From Klebsiella pneumoniae (GTDB lineage Bacteria; Pseudomonadota; Gammaproteobacteria; Ga0077536), in contig CAMCQE010000014.1 of the NCBI GenBank assembly GCA_945876945.1, positions 1 through 48,444 on the forward strand: DNA of 48,444 bases, in the 5' to 3' direction. Position numbers and translations under genes: made by a program. Under the pieces are notes generated by a model that saw nothing but the letters and a program-made list of their open reading frames with translations, did no database searches and was not told where the DNA came from. Below are positions 24,487 to 34,043 of this stretch, piece by piece (position 1 is the stretch's first letter; each line of letters starts with the position of its first letter).

Positions 24487-25248
24487 TCAAAGATTGCTCT
24501 TGTGCTGCACGCCGTCGACCGGCACCAGCGCGCCGGAAACCCAGCTTGCCTTGGCGGAAGACAGGAACACCACGGCGTTGGCCACCTCCTCGGGACGGCC
24601 CATGCGGCCAAACGGGATGGTGGAGACGACCATGTCGTAGAAGGGTTTGTTGCCTTTGTGAATGCCGTCCCAGAAACCGTCGGGGAAGTCGATGGAGCCG
24701 GGCGCCACACAGTTCACGCGGATGCCTTTGGGCGCGAGTTCCATGGCCATGCTCTTGGCATGACTGATGAGCGCAGCCTTGGCGGCCGCGTAGGCGGCAA
24801 CCCCGGGCAGGCTGGCTTCGAGGCCAGAAATCGAGCTGATATGGATGATGGAACCACCGCCCTGTTGTTCCATCCAGGGAGTGACCTGCCAGGTGGCACG
24901 CACGCTGGCCATGATGTCGACGTCCATGCTGGCCTTCCAGCCGTCCTCGTTATCGCTCACGCCAAAGCCGGAGGGGTTATTCACCAGCACATCAACCCGG
25001 CCCAGCGCGGCGTGCGCGGCATTGATGAAACCGGCCAGCGATTCGGCATTGCCCACATCGCAGGACGCCGCAAAGACTTTGCCGCCCAGCGCCGCCACGT
25101 CGGCGCGGGTTTGTTCCAGCGCCTCGGCGCCGCGCGCACAAATGGCGACGTTCGCGCCTTCACGGGCAAATTCCAGCGCAATCGCGCGGCCAATGCCTTT
25201 GCTCGCGCCGGTCACGATAACGCCCTTGCCTTGTAGTCCCAGATCCAT
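24487..25248 (-). CDS. Short-chain dehydrogenase/reductase
   Basis: The 253-residue classical SDR has cofactor motif TGASKGIG (13-20) and catalytic Ser139, Tyr153 and Lys157 (AYAAAK). The usual NNAG stabilising motif reads NNPSG (90-94), a variant seen in some subfamilies. Arg in AICARG after the second strand suggests NADP preference. A strong GGGGAG site precedes the ATG. Substrate unknown. Probably cotranscribed with the epimerase-type enzyme. Confidence 0.87.
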   Translation of the reverse strand: MDLGLQGKGVIVTGASKGIGRAIALEFAREGANVAICARGAEALEQTRADVAALGGKVFAASCDVGNAESLAGFINAAHAALGRVDVLVNNPSGFGVSDNEDGWKASMDVDIMASVRATWQVTPWMEQQGGGSIIHISSISGLEASLPGVAAYAAAKAALISHAKSMAMELAPKGIRVNCVAPGSIDFPDGFWDGIHKGNKPFYDMVVSTIPFGRMGRPEEVANAVVFLSSAKASWVSGALVPVDGVQHKSNL

Positions 25249-25314
25249 GCGTGCTCCCCTTTTGGTGTGGCCTTTCAGGCCTTGTTAGATTCTTTCGTCT
25301 GCCACTCGGCGGAC

Positions 25315-25770
25315 TTACGGCGTGTCTTCAACGGCTTCGACCTTGAGCATCGTGCCCTCAACCCCCACGACTTCAACGTGCGAGCCGGCCGGCAGATTGG
25401 CGCCGCTGATTTTCCAGCGGGTGTCGTCGACGTGCAGTTTGCCAACCCCGTCCACAATTGGCGACGCCAGCGTGAACCTGCGGCCGACGTAATTGCGGCC
25501 GCGCTGATTGAGGATGGGATGGTCGGAGGTTTCAGGATGGCGCGACCGGTAGCGCCGCCAGACAAACACACTGGCCACCGACAACACCGCGAAAACAATC
25601 CACTGCGCCTGCCACGCCAAGGCCGGAAAAATCAGCAGCAGCACGCCGGTCATCGCCGCGCCCAGCCCGAACCACACTAAAAAAGTGCCAGGGATCAGCA
25701 TTTCGCCGACGAACAGCGCCACCGCGCCCAACAGCCAGCCCCAGGGTCCGAGTTGTTGGAGGAGTGCCAT
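25315..25770 (-). CDS. NfeD-family membrane protein
   Basis: The 151-residue protein has two to three N-terminal membrane helices (GWLLGAVALFVGEMLIPG; VWFGLGAAMTGVLLLIFPAL in part) and a C-terminal OB-fold (GRRFTLASPIVDGVGKLHVDD; LPAGSHVEVVGVEG). This is the short NfeD type that pairs with SPFH proteins at membrane microdomains. Its ATG overlaps the stop of the SPFH gene by one base (TAATG). Confidence 0.9.
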   Translation of the reverse strand: MALLQQLGPWGWLLGAVALFVGEMLIPGTFLVWFGLGAAMTGVLLLIFPALAWQAQWIVFAVLSVASVFVWRRYRSRHPETSDHPILNQRGRNYVGRRFTLASPIVDGVGKLHVDDTRWKISGANLPAGSHVEVVGVEGTMLKVEAVEDTP

Positions 25771-26717
25771 TACAGGCGCTTGGCGGCTTGCGCGGCAAAA
25801 GCTTCTTTGGCGATTTCGCCAATGCCGGCCACGGCGCCCAACACGCCGGCGGTGTCGAGCGGCATGAACATGATTTTCTGATTGGGCGCTGAGCCAATGA
25901 CCTGCAGGGCTTCAACGTATTTTTGCGCCACGAAATAATTGACCGCCTGCACGTTGCCGCCGGCGATCGCTTCCGACACCACGCGGGTGGCGGTCGCTTC
26001 CGCCTCGGCCAGACGTTCGCGGGCTTCGGCTTCGCGGAAAGCGGCTTCGCGCCGGCCTTCGGCTTCCAGCACCGCTGCCTGCTTTTCGCCCTCGGCTTTC
26101 AGAATGGCGGCCTGACGCAGGCCTTCGGCTTCCAGAATCGCCGCGCGCTTCTCGCGCTCGGCCTTCATCTGGCGGGCCATGGAATCCACCAAGTCCTGCG
26201 GCGGCCTGATGTCCTTGATTTCGATGCGGGTGACTTTGAGGCCCCAGGGGTGGGTGGCCTCGTCCACCACCGCCAGCAGCTGCGAGTTGATGGCGTCGCG
26301 CTTGGAGAGCGATTCGTCCAGGTCCATCGACCCCAGCACGGTGCGGATATTGGTCATGGTGAGGTTCAGCACGGCGTATTCGAGCTGATTCACTTCATAG
26401 GCTGCGCGCACCGCGTCCAGCACCTGAAAGAACACCACGCCGTCGACTTTCACCACCGCGTTATCGCGGGTAATGACTTCCTGCGAGGGCACGTCCAGCA
26501 CCTGTTCCATCATGTTGACCTTGCGGCCGATGCTGTCGATGTAGGGGAGGATGAGGCCGAGGCCGGGATGCAGGGTCTTGTAGTAACGCCCGAAGCGTTC
26601 GATGGTCCACTCGTAGCCTTGAGGCACCACCTTCGCGCCCTTGTAGAGGGTAATGAAAACCAGTGCGACGAAGCCAAGCGTAAAAATGCCGCTGAGTTGC
26701 ATGGGGGTAGTCCTCAT
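25770..26717 (-). CDS. SPFH/Band 7 (stomatin/QmcA-like) protein
   Basis: This 315-residue protein has an N-terminal membrane anchor (about 8-25) and an SPFH domain beginning [21 protein letters not shown] long charged coiled coil follows ([20 protein letters not shown] and repeats of AEGxxQAA, about residues 185-240), then a conserved C-terminal helix. Such proteins form large cage- or ring-like oligomers on the membrane and work with NfeD and FtsH-type proteases. The first ATG is used; Met6 is an alternative. Confidence 0.92.
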   Translation of the reverse strand: MRTTPMQLSGIFTLGFVALVFITLYKGAKVVPQGYEWTIERFGRYYKTLHPGLGLILPYIDSIGRKVNMMEQVLDVPSQEVITRDNAVVKVDGVVFFQVLDAVRAAYEVNQLEYAVLNLTMTNIRTVLGSMDLDESLSKRDAINSQLLAVVDEATHPWGLKVTRIEIKDIRPPQDLVDSMARQMKAEREKRAAILEAEGLRQAAILKAEGEKQAAVLEAEGRREAAFREAEARERLAEAEATATRVVSEAIAGGNVQAVNYFVAQKYVEALQVIGSAPNQKIMFMPLDTAGVLGAVAGIGEIAKEAFAAQAAKRL

Positions 26718-26784
26718 CCTTGGTGGGCGCGAATTGCGTTGCGCCTATTCTAGCCAGCCCGGCGCGGCGCGCGCGTGAAAGATT

Positions 26785-27837
26785 TCAGCTGAACTGCGCG
26801 GCAACCATTGCATTGGCGGCGCTGGCCTGCCGCGCCAGCGCCTGCCCGGCCGCGAGTTGATTGCGGGCACGGGCCAGATTGTGCGCCCCGCGCGTGGCAA
26901 AGCGGTCCGGCGACCAGCCGAAATAGGCTTCGTTGAGCGCGTCAGCGGCGAAGCGCGCCGCGAGTTCCAGATAAATCGTCTCGGTGCCGGTCACGATGCC
27001 CTGCCACTCGGCGCGCGTGATAAACCCGCGCGTCGACGCCGCATAGCCTTCAATGGCCGCGGCGAAAAGATCCAGCGAGAAATCGGCCTGCGGCGCGTCT
27101 TCCGGCCCAGGATTACACCAGGAGCGGAAGGCGTCCCCCAGTTCCGGCACCAGCGGACCCTGCGCGAGGGTGTCCAGATCGACCAGACACAAGCCCCGAC
27201 CTTCGGCATCAAACAGCAGGTTGGAAATCTTGGGATCGCCGTGCAGCAGCCGCAACGGCTGCGCCGGCCACGCGGGCAACTGGGAGAGACGGGACAGGAT
27301 CTGGTCCGCGATCGCGCGCACCTCGGCCGCCAGCCGATGCCCGGGGTGTGCGGCCAAGGCGGCCGAGAGTGCGGCCAGATGGCGGGCGGGTTCGTGGACC
27401 GGCGGGCGCACATGCGGCAGCGGCACGGTCCAATCGGCGAGAGTGGCGTGGAAGCGGCCCAGCAAATCGCCGGCGGCGTGCGCCTGCGACGTGGCGCTCA
27501 GTTGCTGAACGCTATGCCCCGGCATAAAGGTCTGGAGCCGCCAGACCGCGGTGTCCAGCGTCACCGCAGAATTGCCGTCCAGCGTACGCACAAGGCTCGG
27601 CGCGATCGCACCCCGCGCCCGCAGGGCCCGTGTGACGAGGTCCAGATTGTCGTTCACCGCGGCCTCAAACACCGGGTGCAGCCGCTGCAAGACCAGCACC
27701 GCCTGCGCGGTCGTTTCTACGCGCAGCGTGAAATTGATCAAGCCGCCGGCAAGCACCGAAATTTCCGTGGCGCGCAGGCCATAGCGTTCAAGCACCGGCG
27801 TGACCAGCGCATGCAATTCAGCGTGAGAGAGGTTCAT
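26785..27837 (-). CDS. APH-type phosphotransferase, sugar-1-kinase-like
   Basis: The 350-residue kinase-fold protein has the aminoglycoside phosphotransferase catalytic loop HGDPKISNLLFD and the metal site LVDLDTLAQGPLVPELGDAFRSW. The latter pattern resembles N-acetylhexosamine 1-kinase (mucin-desulfating group) more than antibiotic-modifying enzymes. An N-terminal GGLINFTLRVE nucleotide-binding strand-turn is visible. Substrate is likely a sugar or other small alcohol. The start MNLSHAE is chosen because the upstream extension is low-complexity and antisense to the divergent lipoprotein gene. Confidence 0.8.
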   Translation of the reverse strand: MNLSHAELHALVTPVLERYGLRATEISVLAGGLINFTLRVETTAQAVLVLQRLHPVFEAAVNDNLDLVTRALRARGAIAPSLVRTLDGNSAVTLDTAVWRLQTFMPGHSVQQLSATSQAHAAGDLLGRFHATLADWTVPLPHVRPPVHEPARHLAALSAALAAHPGHRLAAEVRAIADQILSRLSQLPAWPAQPLRLLHGDPKISNLLFDAEGRGLCLVDLDTLAQGPLVPELGDAFRSWCNPGPEDAPQADFSLDLFAAAIEGYAASTRGFITRAEWQGIVTGTETIYLELAARFAADALNEAYFGWSPDRFATRGAHNLARARNQLAAGQALARQASAANAMVAAQFS

Positions 27838-27910
27838 TGGCGGGCGATAACGCTCGGGCGGGCTCGTCGCGATTGTACACTCGGGCCTTCGTCGGTCTCG
27901 CGAGGTCCTC

Positions 27911-29344
27911 GTGCTTAGACACTTGCCTGTGGGTGTGCTCGTCGCGCTGTGCGGTCTGCTGCTCGTGGGCTGCGGCGTGCACGACGCGAAACCCACCTCC
28001 TTGCCCCCTGCCGCCAGCGTGAGCGCCTGTCGCGACCAGTTAGACGCCCTCGACCGGCAGGTCGATCGCGCCGGTGTCAGGGACGTCGACAGCGTGGCGA
28101 TCCCGGGCTTGCCGTTTCTGCGAATAAACCGGCTGCTGGCGAGCTTTAGCACCGAGTCGCTCGCGCCCGCCGCCCGTGCGCAGTGGCTGCAGGCACTGGC
28201 CACACTGGACGCGGAAGGGCGACGCGTGGAACTGGCGGCGCTCAAGGCACCAGCGGCGACCGTGGCGAACATCGACCGCTGTCGCGCCACGCTGCTGGCC
28301 GATCTAACGCAGGATTCAAGCGCCTTCAAGCGTCTGGGCGCCGCCGCCCGCGTGCCAGACAGCTACAGTCTCCCGGCCCGGGTGCTGGGGCTTTATCCCG
28401 TGGCGGCATTCTTTGCCCGGCAGGGGGTGGCCACGCTGCAGACGCGGGAAGCGCCGCGTCCGGGCGTGCACCTCGCCCCCACGGCGCGGCTTTACGCCAG
28501 CCCGCCGGTAGCGGCCACCGCACTCGCCGCGGCCACCACAGCTTTCGCCAGCGCGCCGCGCGATGCGCTGGGCATTGCTCGGCCGTCGCCGGCCACGCTG
28601 CAAACCTTGTTGGCCGCGCATGCGCCGATGTGGGCGGTCGACACCCTGAGCGACGCCGACCGGATGGGTCGGATGGCGCACGATGCCAACGCTCAGGCGG
28701 TGCTAAAACCCGAGCCCAGCCTCTACGTCTGGATCTCGCAGACCCGCTTCGAGCAGCAGGTGCTCACGCAATTGAACTATCTGGTGTGGTTTGCCGCACG
28801 GGCACCGCAGGGCGCTTTCGACCCGCTGGCCGGCGCTTTCGACGGGCTAGTCTGGCGCGTCACGCTGGATGCCGACGGACAGCCGCTACTCTGGGACAGC
28901 GTGCACGCCTGCGGGTGTTATCACCTCTGGTTCCCCGGCCCGCGCCTCAAGCAGCGGGCCGTTGCGGACGGCTCTGAACCCCCGTGGGTGCCCTTCACGC
29001 TGGCGCTCACGGGCCGGCCAGGCCTGCAAATCGACGCGGGCACTCATTACCTGAAGGGCGTTGGCCCCGTGCCCGCAGGGTCCGCCGAGGCGCTGGCGGT
29101 ACTGAACTACGACGACTTGCGCCAGCTGCCAGACGGCCGTGGCGGTGTGCGGAGTTTGTTCACCGCCAACGGCTTGATGGAGGAATCGGTGCGGGCCGAG
29201 CGCTGGTTGCTGTGGCCGCTCGGCGTGCCTTCGGCCGGCACCATGCGCCAGCGCGGGCATCAGGCCACGGCGTTTATCGGCCGGCGACATTTTGATGACG
29301 CCCGGGGCATCGAGCGCTATTTCGAGCGGAACAGCGGGGACTAA
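27911..29344 (+). CDS. Large uncharacterised lipoprotein
   Basis: This 477-residue protein has a lipoprotein signal peptide with lipobox LLVGC (Cys21) and a GTG start. I do not recognise the family. The first half is helical and alanine-rich. The second half has a beta-like region with SLYVWISQTRFEQQV, then VHACGCYHLWFPG (His332, Cys334, Cys336, His338), a compact Cys/His cluster that could bind metal or form a disulfide. LNYDDLRQLPDG and a C-terminal FIGRRHFDDARGIERYF follow. It is divergent from the kinase gene (73-base gap), and its stop overlaps the convergent neighbour's stop within CTAA. Confidence 0.75.
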   Translation: MLRHLPVGVLVALCGLLLVGCGVHDAKPTSLPPAASVSACRDQLDALDRQVDRAGVRDVDSVAIPGLPFLRINRLLASFSTESLAPAARAQWLQALATLDAEGRRVELAALKAPAATVANIDRCRATLLADLTQDSSAFKRLGAAARVPDSYSLPARVLGLYPVAAFFARQGVATLQTREAPRPGVHLAPTARLYASPPVAATALAAATTAFASAPRDALGIARPSPATLQTLLAAHAPMWAVDTLSDADRMGRMAHDANAQAVLKPEPSLYVWISQTRFEQQVLTQLNYLVWFAARAPQGAFDPLAGAFDGLVWRVTLDADGQPLLWDSVHACGCYHLWFPGPRLKQRAVADGSEPPWVPFTLALTGRPGLQIDAGTHYLKGVGPVPAGSAEALAVLNYDDLRQLPDGRGGVRSLFTANGLMEESVRAERWLLWPLGVPSAGTMRQRGHQATAFIGRRHFDDARGIERYFERNSGD

Positions 29345-29808
29345 TCTTCGCGGGGTTCGCCGTCGCCCACCGGCGCTTGCGCTGCTTCGAACTGCTCGAC
29401 GAGCGCCTTGAGGCGCGCGGCCTCGGCCTGCCAGTGGTCGCGCTCGTGGGCCACCTGCGCCGTTTCGGCCATCGCATCGAAGGCCGAGGCTTCGGCCCGC
29501 TCGGCCCGCTCCAGCGCTTCGCCGCGCTGGGCGCTGAGTTCCTCTTCCTGCTGCGAGGGACCGAGGGTTCGCCGCCAGAACTGATTCATGAGCGACCACA
29601 CCGGCCACTCGCTGTCGCGTAACCCAAAGCTTGCCCGCAGTTTGGCGTAGTCCTCGCGCTGCAGGTGCTCGAGGCTCGCCTCCTCGAGAAATTTCATGAG
29701 TTCGCGATCGCCGTCGCGGGCGGCGCCGGCCAGCGATCGGCTGGCCATTGCGTGGACGGCCCGGGCCTGCCAGAACCCGGAATCGTCGTCGTCGAACTCG
29801 ATATCCAT
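29341..29808 (-). CDS. Acidic helical protein with coiled coil, unknown function
   Basis: The 155-residue protein begins with an acidic patch (MDIEFDDDDSG). A folded-looking helical part (ELMKFLEEASLEHLQREDYAKLRASFGL; WPVWSLMNQFWRRTLG) follows, then a charged coiled coil (about 95-150) rich in E, A and R. No family recognised. It starts 7 bases after the PreP-like protease stop and is the third gene of that operon. No signal peptide, so probably cytoplasmic. Confidence 0.7.
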   Translation of the reverse strand: MDIEFDDDDSGFWQARAVHAMASRSLAGAARDGDRELMKFLEEASLEHLQREDYAKLRASFGLRDSEWPVWSLMNQFWRRTLGPSQQEEELSAQRGEALERAERAEASAFDAMAETAQVAHERDHWQAEAARLKALVEQFEAAQAPVGDGEPRED

Positions 29809-29815
29809 CGCCGCC

Positions 29816-32737
29816 TCAGAAGCTGAAGCGTTGCAGACCCAACGCATCAATCGTGGCCCGCTCACCGGCATGACTGACCACGCCGATCACGCCCGTTTCC
29901 GGCGTGAGCCAGGTGCTCGCCACGCGCCGCAGATCGGCCACCGTCGTCGCCAGCACCTGCTCGCGGAAACGCGCGCGGAACGCCGCATCCCGACCGTGAA
30001 TCTCGTTGAAGAACCAGCTAATCGCAGCCCCCGCCGGCGAACGGGGTTTGTCGAGTCGACGAATCACGCCGAGGATGGCCTCTTCCAGCAATTCCGCCGG
30101 CTGCGCCTCGTGCAGCCAGTCCAGCGAGCGGTCGAAATCGGCCAGCGTGTCCACCAGCCGCGGGTCGCGGTAGGAGTAAAAGGAGAAGGCCGCGCTGTCG
30201 GCGTCGTAGTTGGCGCCGCCGCCGTAGGCACCGCCGCGCTCGCGCACCGCCGGATGCAGAAAGCCATCGGACAGATAGCGCGCCAGCACCGACAGCGCCG
30301 GCGCATCGGGCGCGCCTTCCGGCACGGCGGCGTAGGCCTTGGCGCAGAAATTCACTTCACCGTTCGCCAGCCACGCGCTGCCGGGGGCAACGCGCGGGCT
30401 GGGTAACACCAGCGCTCCTGCGCCCGCCGAGCGTTGGCCGCGCAGGCCGTGGCGGGCCAAGGTGGCGGCCGCGCTATCCAGCGCTTCGGTTTCGCCCACC
30501 AGCAGCACCTTGCACGGCGCCGTGAGCAGTTTGTTTTTCAGCGCGGCGTATTTGCCCAGAAGCTCCAGCGCTGCGGCGTCTGATTCGCGCACCGCGTCTT
30601 CCTGCGCCTGCAGGCTCAGGATTTGGGTCGGACCGTCCCACAGGTCACCCAGCCAGGCGCTGGGCGACAGCCCGCGCATCGCGCCGTGCATCGCCAGTTG
30701 ATGGCCACGGTCGGTGATCGACATTTCCAGATCGGCCCGCGCCTGGGTGAGCAGTTCGCGCAGGCGCTGGGTTTCGTCGCAGCGGAAGTCGGGCAGGATT
30801 TCACTCAGCGTCTGGATGAGTTCCGGGGTGCGGCGTTGCAGGCCTTTTGACCAGATCACCACGTGACCCGCGCTCGCATTCACGTCGGTGAGATGGCTGC
30901 GAATGGAGGCGTTGGCGCCAAACGAACCTACCAGCGCCCGCCGCGCCTGGGTGTCGAGATAGGTTTCGCCGGCGGCGCCGAAGTCGGTCAGATAGCCGGC
31001 AAACGACGACAGCGTGCGGATTTCATCTTCTGAGAGCGCCGGCAGTTCAATGGCCAGCTGGGCGCGCATCAGGCCGTTGGTGCCGCGCGTATAGCGATGG
31101 GTTTCGAGGCCGGCGATGTCCACCACCTCGCCGGTGATCAGCGGCTCGCCGGCGGGCACGTCGGCTAAGGTGATGCGCGGCAGGGCATCCGGATCTTCAA
31201 CCCGCGCCTGACGGCTGGCGAGCGCGCTGGCGGCGTCGGCAATGGCCTTGCGCGCGGCGTCATCGAGGGTGGCGTTCAGCGCGGCGAGGCGATCGAGTTC
31301 GGCCTGACGCTCGGCTTCGCGCTTGTGGTCGTTCGGCACCATCGTCACCCGCGCCCGATGCGGGTTATCCAGCAACAGGCGGCGCACGAGGGCAGGGAAA
31401 TAATCGGGATTGGCCACTTCCTGCCGGAGTTCTTCCAGCAGGGGATCGATATCCAGCAAGGCCACCGGATCGCGGCGGTACATCGCCCCCGGCAGGATCC
31501 GGCTCATCAGCTGCAGGCCATAGGGATAACCGTCACCGCCCACGTCGCGCTGGGCCATCTCGATGCGGTCAAGCACCGCCGACAGCACTTCGTGCGGCAT
31601 GCCGTTGGCGGCGATCGTCTGCAGGACCGCCATCACGCCCTGCTCCAGTTCGGCGGCGTGGGCCGCTTCGCTGCCTTCCACGCCCAGATAAAAGGCCAGT
31701 TGGCGGGCGGAGTCATCGGTGCCGCAAAGTTCGGACGGCGCGCGGGCCAGTTCGGTGGTCTCGAGGAAGTGGCGCATCGGTGACGCGCTGTGCTCCAGCA
31801 GCACGCCGGCCAGCATTTGCGCTTCCAGCGCCACGCGCGGATCGGCGGATTCACCCAGCAACCAGCCCCACACGAGATGGGTGGATTCTTCGCTGTCGAA
31901 GGATTCGTCGATGGCGTAATCGGTCACCAGTTCGCACGGCGCGCTGAGCGGGGGCTGCAGTGCGCTCACCACGGGCGCGCCCGCTGCGGCCTGCACTGCC
32001 GGATGACACGCCAGCGCCAGCGACTCGAAGCGCGCCTGATGGTCGCGGGGGTCAAAGCAGCCGTAGGTGATAAACACCGCCTGCGCCGGGCTGTAATGTC
32101 GCGCATGAAATGCCCGCAGCGCGGCGTGGGTGAGGTCGGGAATGGCCGCCGGATCGCCGCCGCTGTTGTAGCGATAGGCGGTTTGCGGAAACAGCGCGGC
32201 CTGCAGGTGGTGCCATAGCTGCGCCACGGGCGAGCTCATCGCGCCCTTCATTTCATTGAACACCACGCCTTTGTAGACCAGCCCTGCTGCGGGCTGCTCG
32301 GCGTCGGCAAATTCGACCCGGCAGCCTTCCTGCGCAAAATCGAGCGGGTCCAGCAAGGGAAAGAAAACCGCGTCCAGATACACCTGCAGCAGGTTGTCGA
32401 AATCCTTGCGGTTGCGGGTGGCGAACGGATACGCCGTGCTGTCCGAACTCGTGAAGGCATTCATGAAGGTATTGAGCGAACGCCTAAGCATCATGAAAAA
32501 CGGATCGCGCACCGGGTAGCGCTGGCTGCCGCAGAGCGTGGTGTGTTCCAGAATGTGCGCGACACCGGTGGAATCCTGCGGAATCGTGGGGAAGGCCACC
32601 ATGAAGGCGTTGTTGTCGTCCTCGCAGGCCAGATGAAAATGGCGCGCCCCGGAGGCGGGGTGGCGATAGGCCTGAAATTCCAGATTGAGCGTGTCGATAT
32701 GGCGCCGCTCAATCAGTTCAAAAGAAGTCTCCATCAT
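29816..32737 (-). CDS. PreP-like M16C metalloprotease
   Basis: This 973-residue M16-family peptidase has the inverted zinc motif HILEH at 61-65 near the N-terminus, followed by GSQRYPVRDPFFMMLRRSLN and FMNAFTSSDSTAYPFAT in parts, the signature of the presequence protease (PreP/Cym1) group. Such enzymes form a closed chamber from four homologous domains and digest short unstructured peptides. No signal peptide is visible, so it is likely cytoplasmic. The ATG at 32737 shares one base with the HAD gene stop (TGATG); a second ATG directly follows. Confidence 0.92.
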   Translation of the reverse strand: MMETSFELIERRHIDTLNLEFQAYRHPASGARHFHLACEDDNNAFMVAFPTIPQDSTGVAHILEHTTLCGSQRYPVRDPFFMMLRRSLNTFMNAFTSSDSTAYPFATRNRKDFDNLLQVYLDAVFFPLLDPLDFAQEGCRVEFADAEQPAAGLVYKGVVFNEMKGAMSSPVAQLWHHLQAALFPQTAYRYNSGGDPAAIPDLTHAALRAFHARHYSPAQAVFITYGCFDPRDHQARFESLALACHPAVQAAAGAPVVSALQPPLSAPCELVTDYAIDESFDSEESTHLVWGWLLGESADPRVALEAQMLAGVLLEHSASPMRHFLETTELARAPSELCGTDDSARQLAFYLGVEGSEAAHAAELEQGVMAVLQTIAANGMPHEVLSAVLDRIEMAQRDVGGDGYPYGLQLMSRILPGAMYRRDPVALLDIDPLLEELRQEVANPDYFPALVRRLLLDNPHRARVTMVPNDHKREAERQAELDRLAALNATLDDAARKAIADAASALASRQARVEDPDALPRITLADVPAGEPLITGEVVDIAGLETHRYTRGTNGLMRAQLAIELPALSEDEIRTLSSFAGYLTDFGAAGETYLDTQARRALVGSFGANASIRSHLTDVNASAGHVVIWSKGLQRRTPELIQTLSEILPDFRCDETQRLRELLTQARADLEMSITDRGHQLAMHGAMRGLSPSAWLGDLWDGPTQILSLQAQEDAVRESDAAALELLGKYAALKNKLLTAPCKVLLVGETEALDSAAATLARHGLRGQRSAGAGALVLPSPRVAPGSAWLANGEVNFCAKAYAAVPEGAPDAPALSVLARYLSDGFLHPAVRERGGAYGGGANYDADSAAFSFYSYRDPRLVDTLADFDRSLDWLHEAQPAELLEEAILGVIRRLDKPRSPAGAAISWFFNEIHGRDAAFRARFREQVLATTVADLRRVASTWLTPETGVIGVVSHAGERATIDALGLQRFSF

Positions 32738-33453
32738 CAGCGAGTCATCCTCTCTGCCGCGGCAGTGGCCGCGAGTTGTTCGATAACGCCAGGCAGGGCC
32801 TCGAGCGTGGTGATTTCGGCGTGCGGCGGGCGTTGCGTCGCCGGCCAGTCGCGGGCTTTGCGATTGACCCACACCGCCCGCAGGTTCGCGTTGTGAGCGC
32901 CTTCAATGTCGTACACGGGCTCATCGCCCACGTGGATCACGGCCTCCGCGGCAACCCCGGTGCGCGCCAGCACGGGGTCAAACATGCGCGGGTCGGGTTT
33001 GCTGGTGCCGGTGTCGGCCGGCGACAGCGCGAACTCAAAATAATGATTGACCCCGGCCCGTACGAGGTCGGTATTGCCATTGGTGACGGCCACCAGCCGA
33101 TAGCGTTGCGCCAATTGCCTGAGCACGGCGTCGACCTCGCTGAAGAGCTCAACCCGACTGCGCGCCTCCAGAAACACCTCAATGGCCGGCATGACCAGCG
33201 TCTCCGGGTAGCCATAGTGGGCGCAGAGCTCGTGCAGCGCCGCGATCCGCAACTGCGTGAAATCGTGGGCAAGGCTGGGTTGGGCTTTCGCCAGCGCCCG
33301 GCGGCGGGCCTGCAACTCCAGCACCGTGTTGGCCTCGGTGACTCGCGGCATCCGCTCGGCAAGCCAGGCGTATTGGGTGTCCTCGGCCCGGTGGAGTACC
33401 GGGCCCGCGTCCCACAGGGTGTCGTCCAGATCGAATGTAATGACTTCAAACAC
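32737..33453 (-). CDS. HAD-superfamily phosphatase (YigB-like)
   Basis: The 238-residue HAD hydrolase has motif I DLDDTLWD (Asp8, Asp10), motif II VTNGN, and motif III/IV (SKPDPRMFD and HVGDEPVYDIEGA). The helical cap is of subclass I as in E. coli YigB, an FMN/FAD-pathway and general small-molecule phosphatase. It uses a GTG start. It leads the operon with the PreP-like protease and the acidic protein. Confidence 0.88.
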   Translation of the reverse strand: MFEVITFDLDDTLWDAGPVLHRAEDTQYAWLAERMPRVTEANTVLELQARRRALAKAQPSLAHDFTQLRIAALHELCAHYGYPETLVMPAIEVFLEARSRVELFSEVDAVLRQLAQRYRLVAVTNGNTDLVRAGVNHYFEFALSPADTGTSKPDPRMFDPVLARTGVAAEAVIHVGDEPVYDIEGAHNANLRAVWVNRKARDWPATQRPPHAEITTLEALPGVIEQLAATAAAERMTR

Positions 33454-33550
33454 GTTAGGGTTCCATCTTGTGACACTGGGCGAAATTTCAAGGCTGCGAT
33501 GCCTTGGCGGGGCGCGCTAGAATCGGGCTTCCTTCAGCCGGAGCGCCATC

Positions 33551-34033
33551 ATGCCCTCATTCGACGTCGTCTCGGAAGTCGATGCCCACGAACTCAGGAA
33601 CGCCGTAGACCAGACTACGCGTGAAATCGGCAATCGTTTTGATCTCAAAGGCACCGGCGCCCGGGTCGAACAGGAAGCATACGTGCTGACGCTCATCGGC
33701 GAGGCCGATTTTCAGGTTCAGCAGGTGCTGGAAATTCTGCGCCTGCGGCTGGCCAAGCGCGGCATCGACGTGGCCTGTCTCGATATCGCCGATATCACCC
33801 GCAATCTGGCCGAGGCGCGCCAGAAGGTCACGGTGCGCAACGGGCTCGACGCGGACGGTGCGCGCAAGGTGGTGAAGTCCATCAAGGAATCCGGCATCAA
33901 GGTGCAGGCGCAGGTTCAAGACCAACAGGTGCGGGTGACCGGCAAGAAGCGGGACGACCTCCAGGAAGTCATCGCCTTCCTGCGCAAGGCCGAGCTTGAA
34001 GTGCCTTTGCAATTTACGAATTTTCGGGACTGA
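33551..34033 (+). CDS. yajQ: YajQ-family nucleotide-binding protein
   Basis: This 160-residue protein matches YajQ along its length: PSFDVVSEVD at the start, AVDQ...REIGNRFDLKGT, the central KVTVRNGLD, and the C-terminal VRVTGKKRDDLQEVIAFL. YajQ proteins have two ferredoxin-like domains. In Xanthomonas a member binds cyclic di-GMP and acts with a transcription factor. GGAG lies 7 bases before the ATG. Downstream genes for the CPXCG and DUF3301 proteins follow closely. Confidence 0.95.
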   Translation: MPSFDVVSEVDAHELRNAVDQTTREIGNRFDLKGTGARVEQEAYVLTLIGEADFQVQQVLEILRLRLAKRGIDVACLDIADITRNLAEARQKVTVRNGLDADGARKVVKSIKESGIKVQAQVQDQQVRVTGKKRDDLQEVIAFLRKAELEVPLQFTNFRD

Positions 34034-34043
34034 GCACGCCCTT

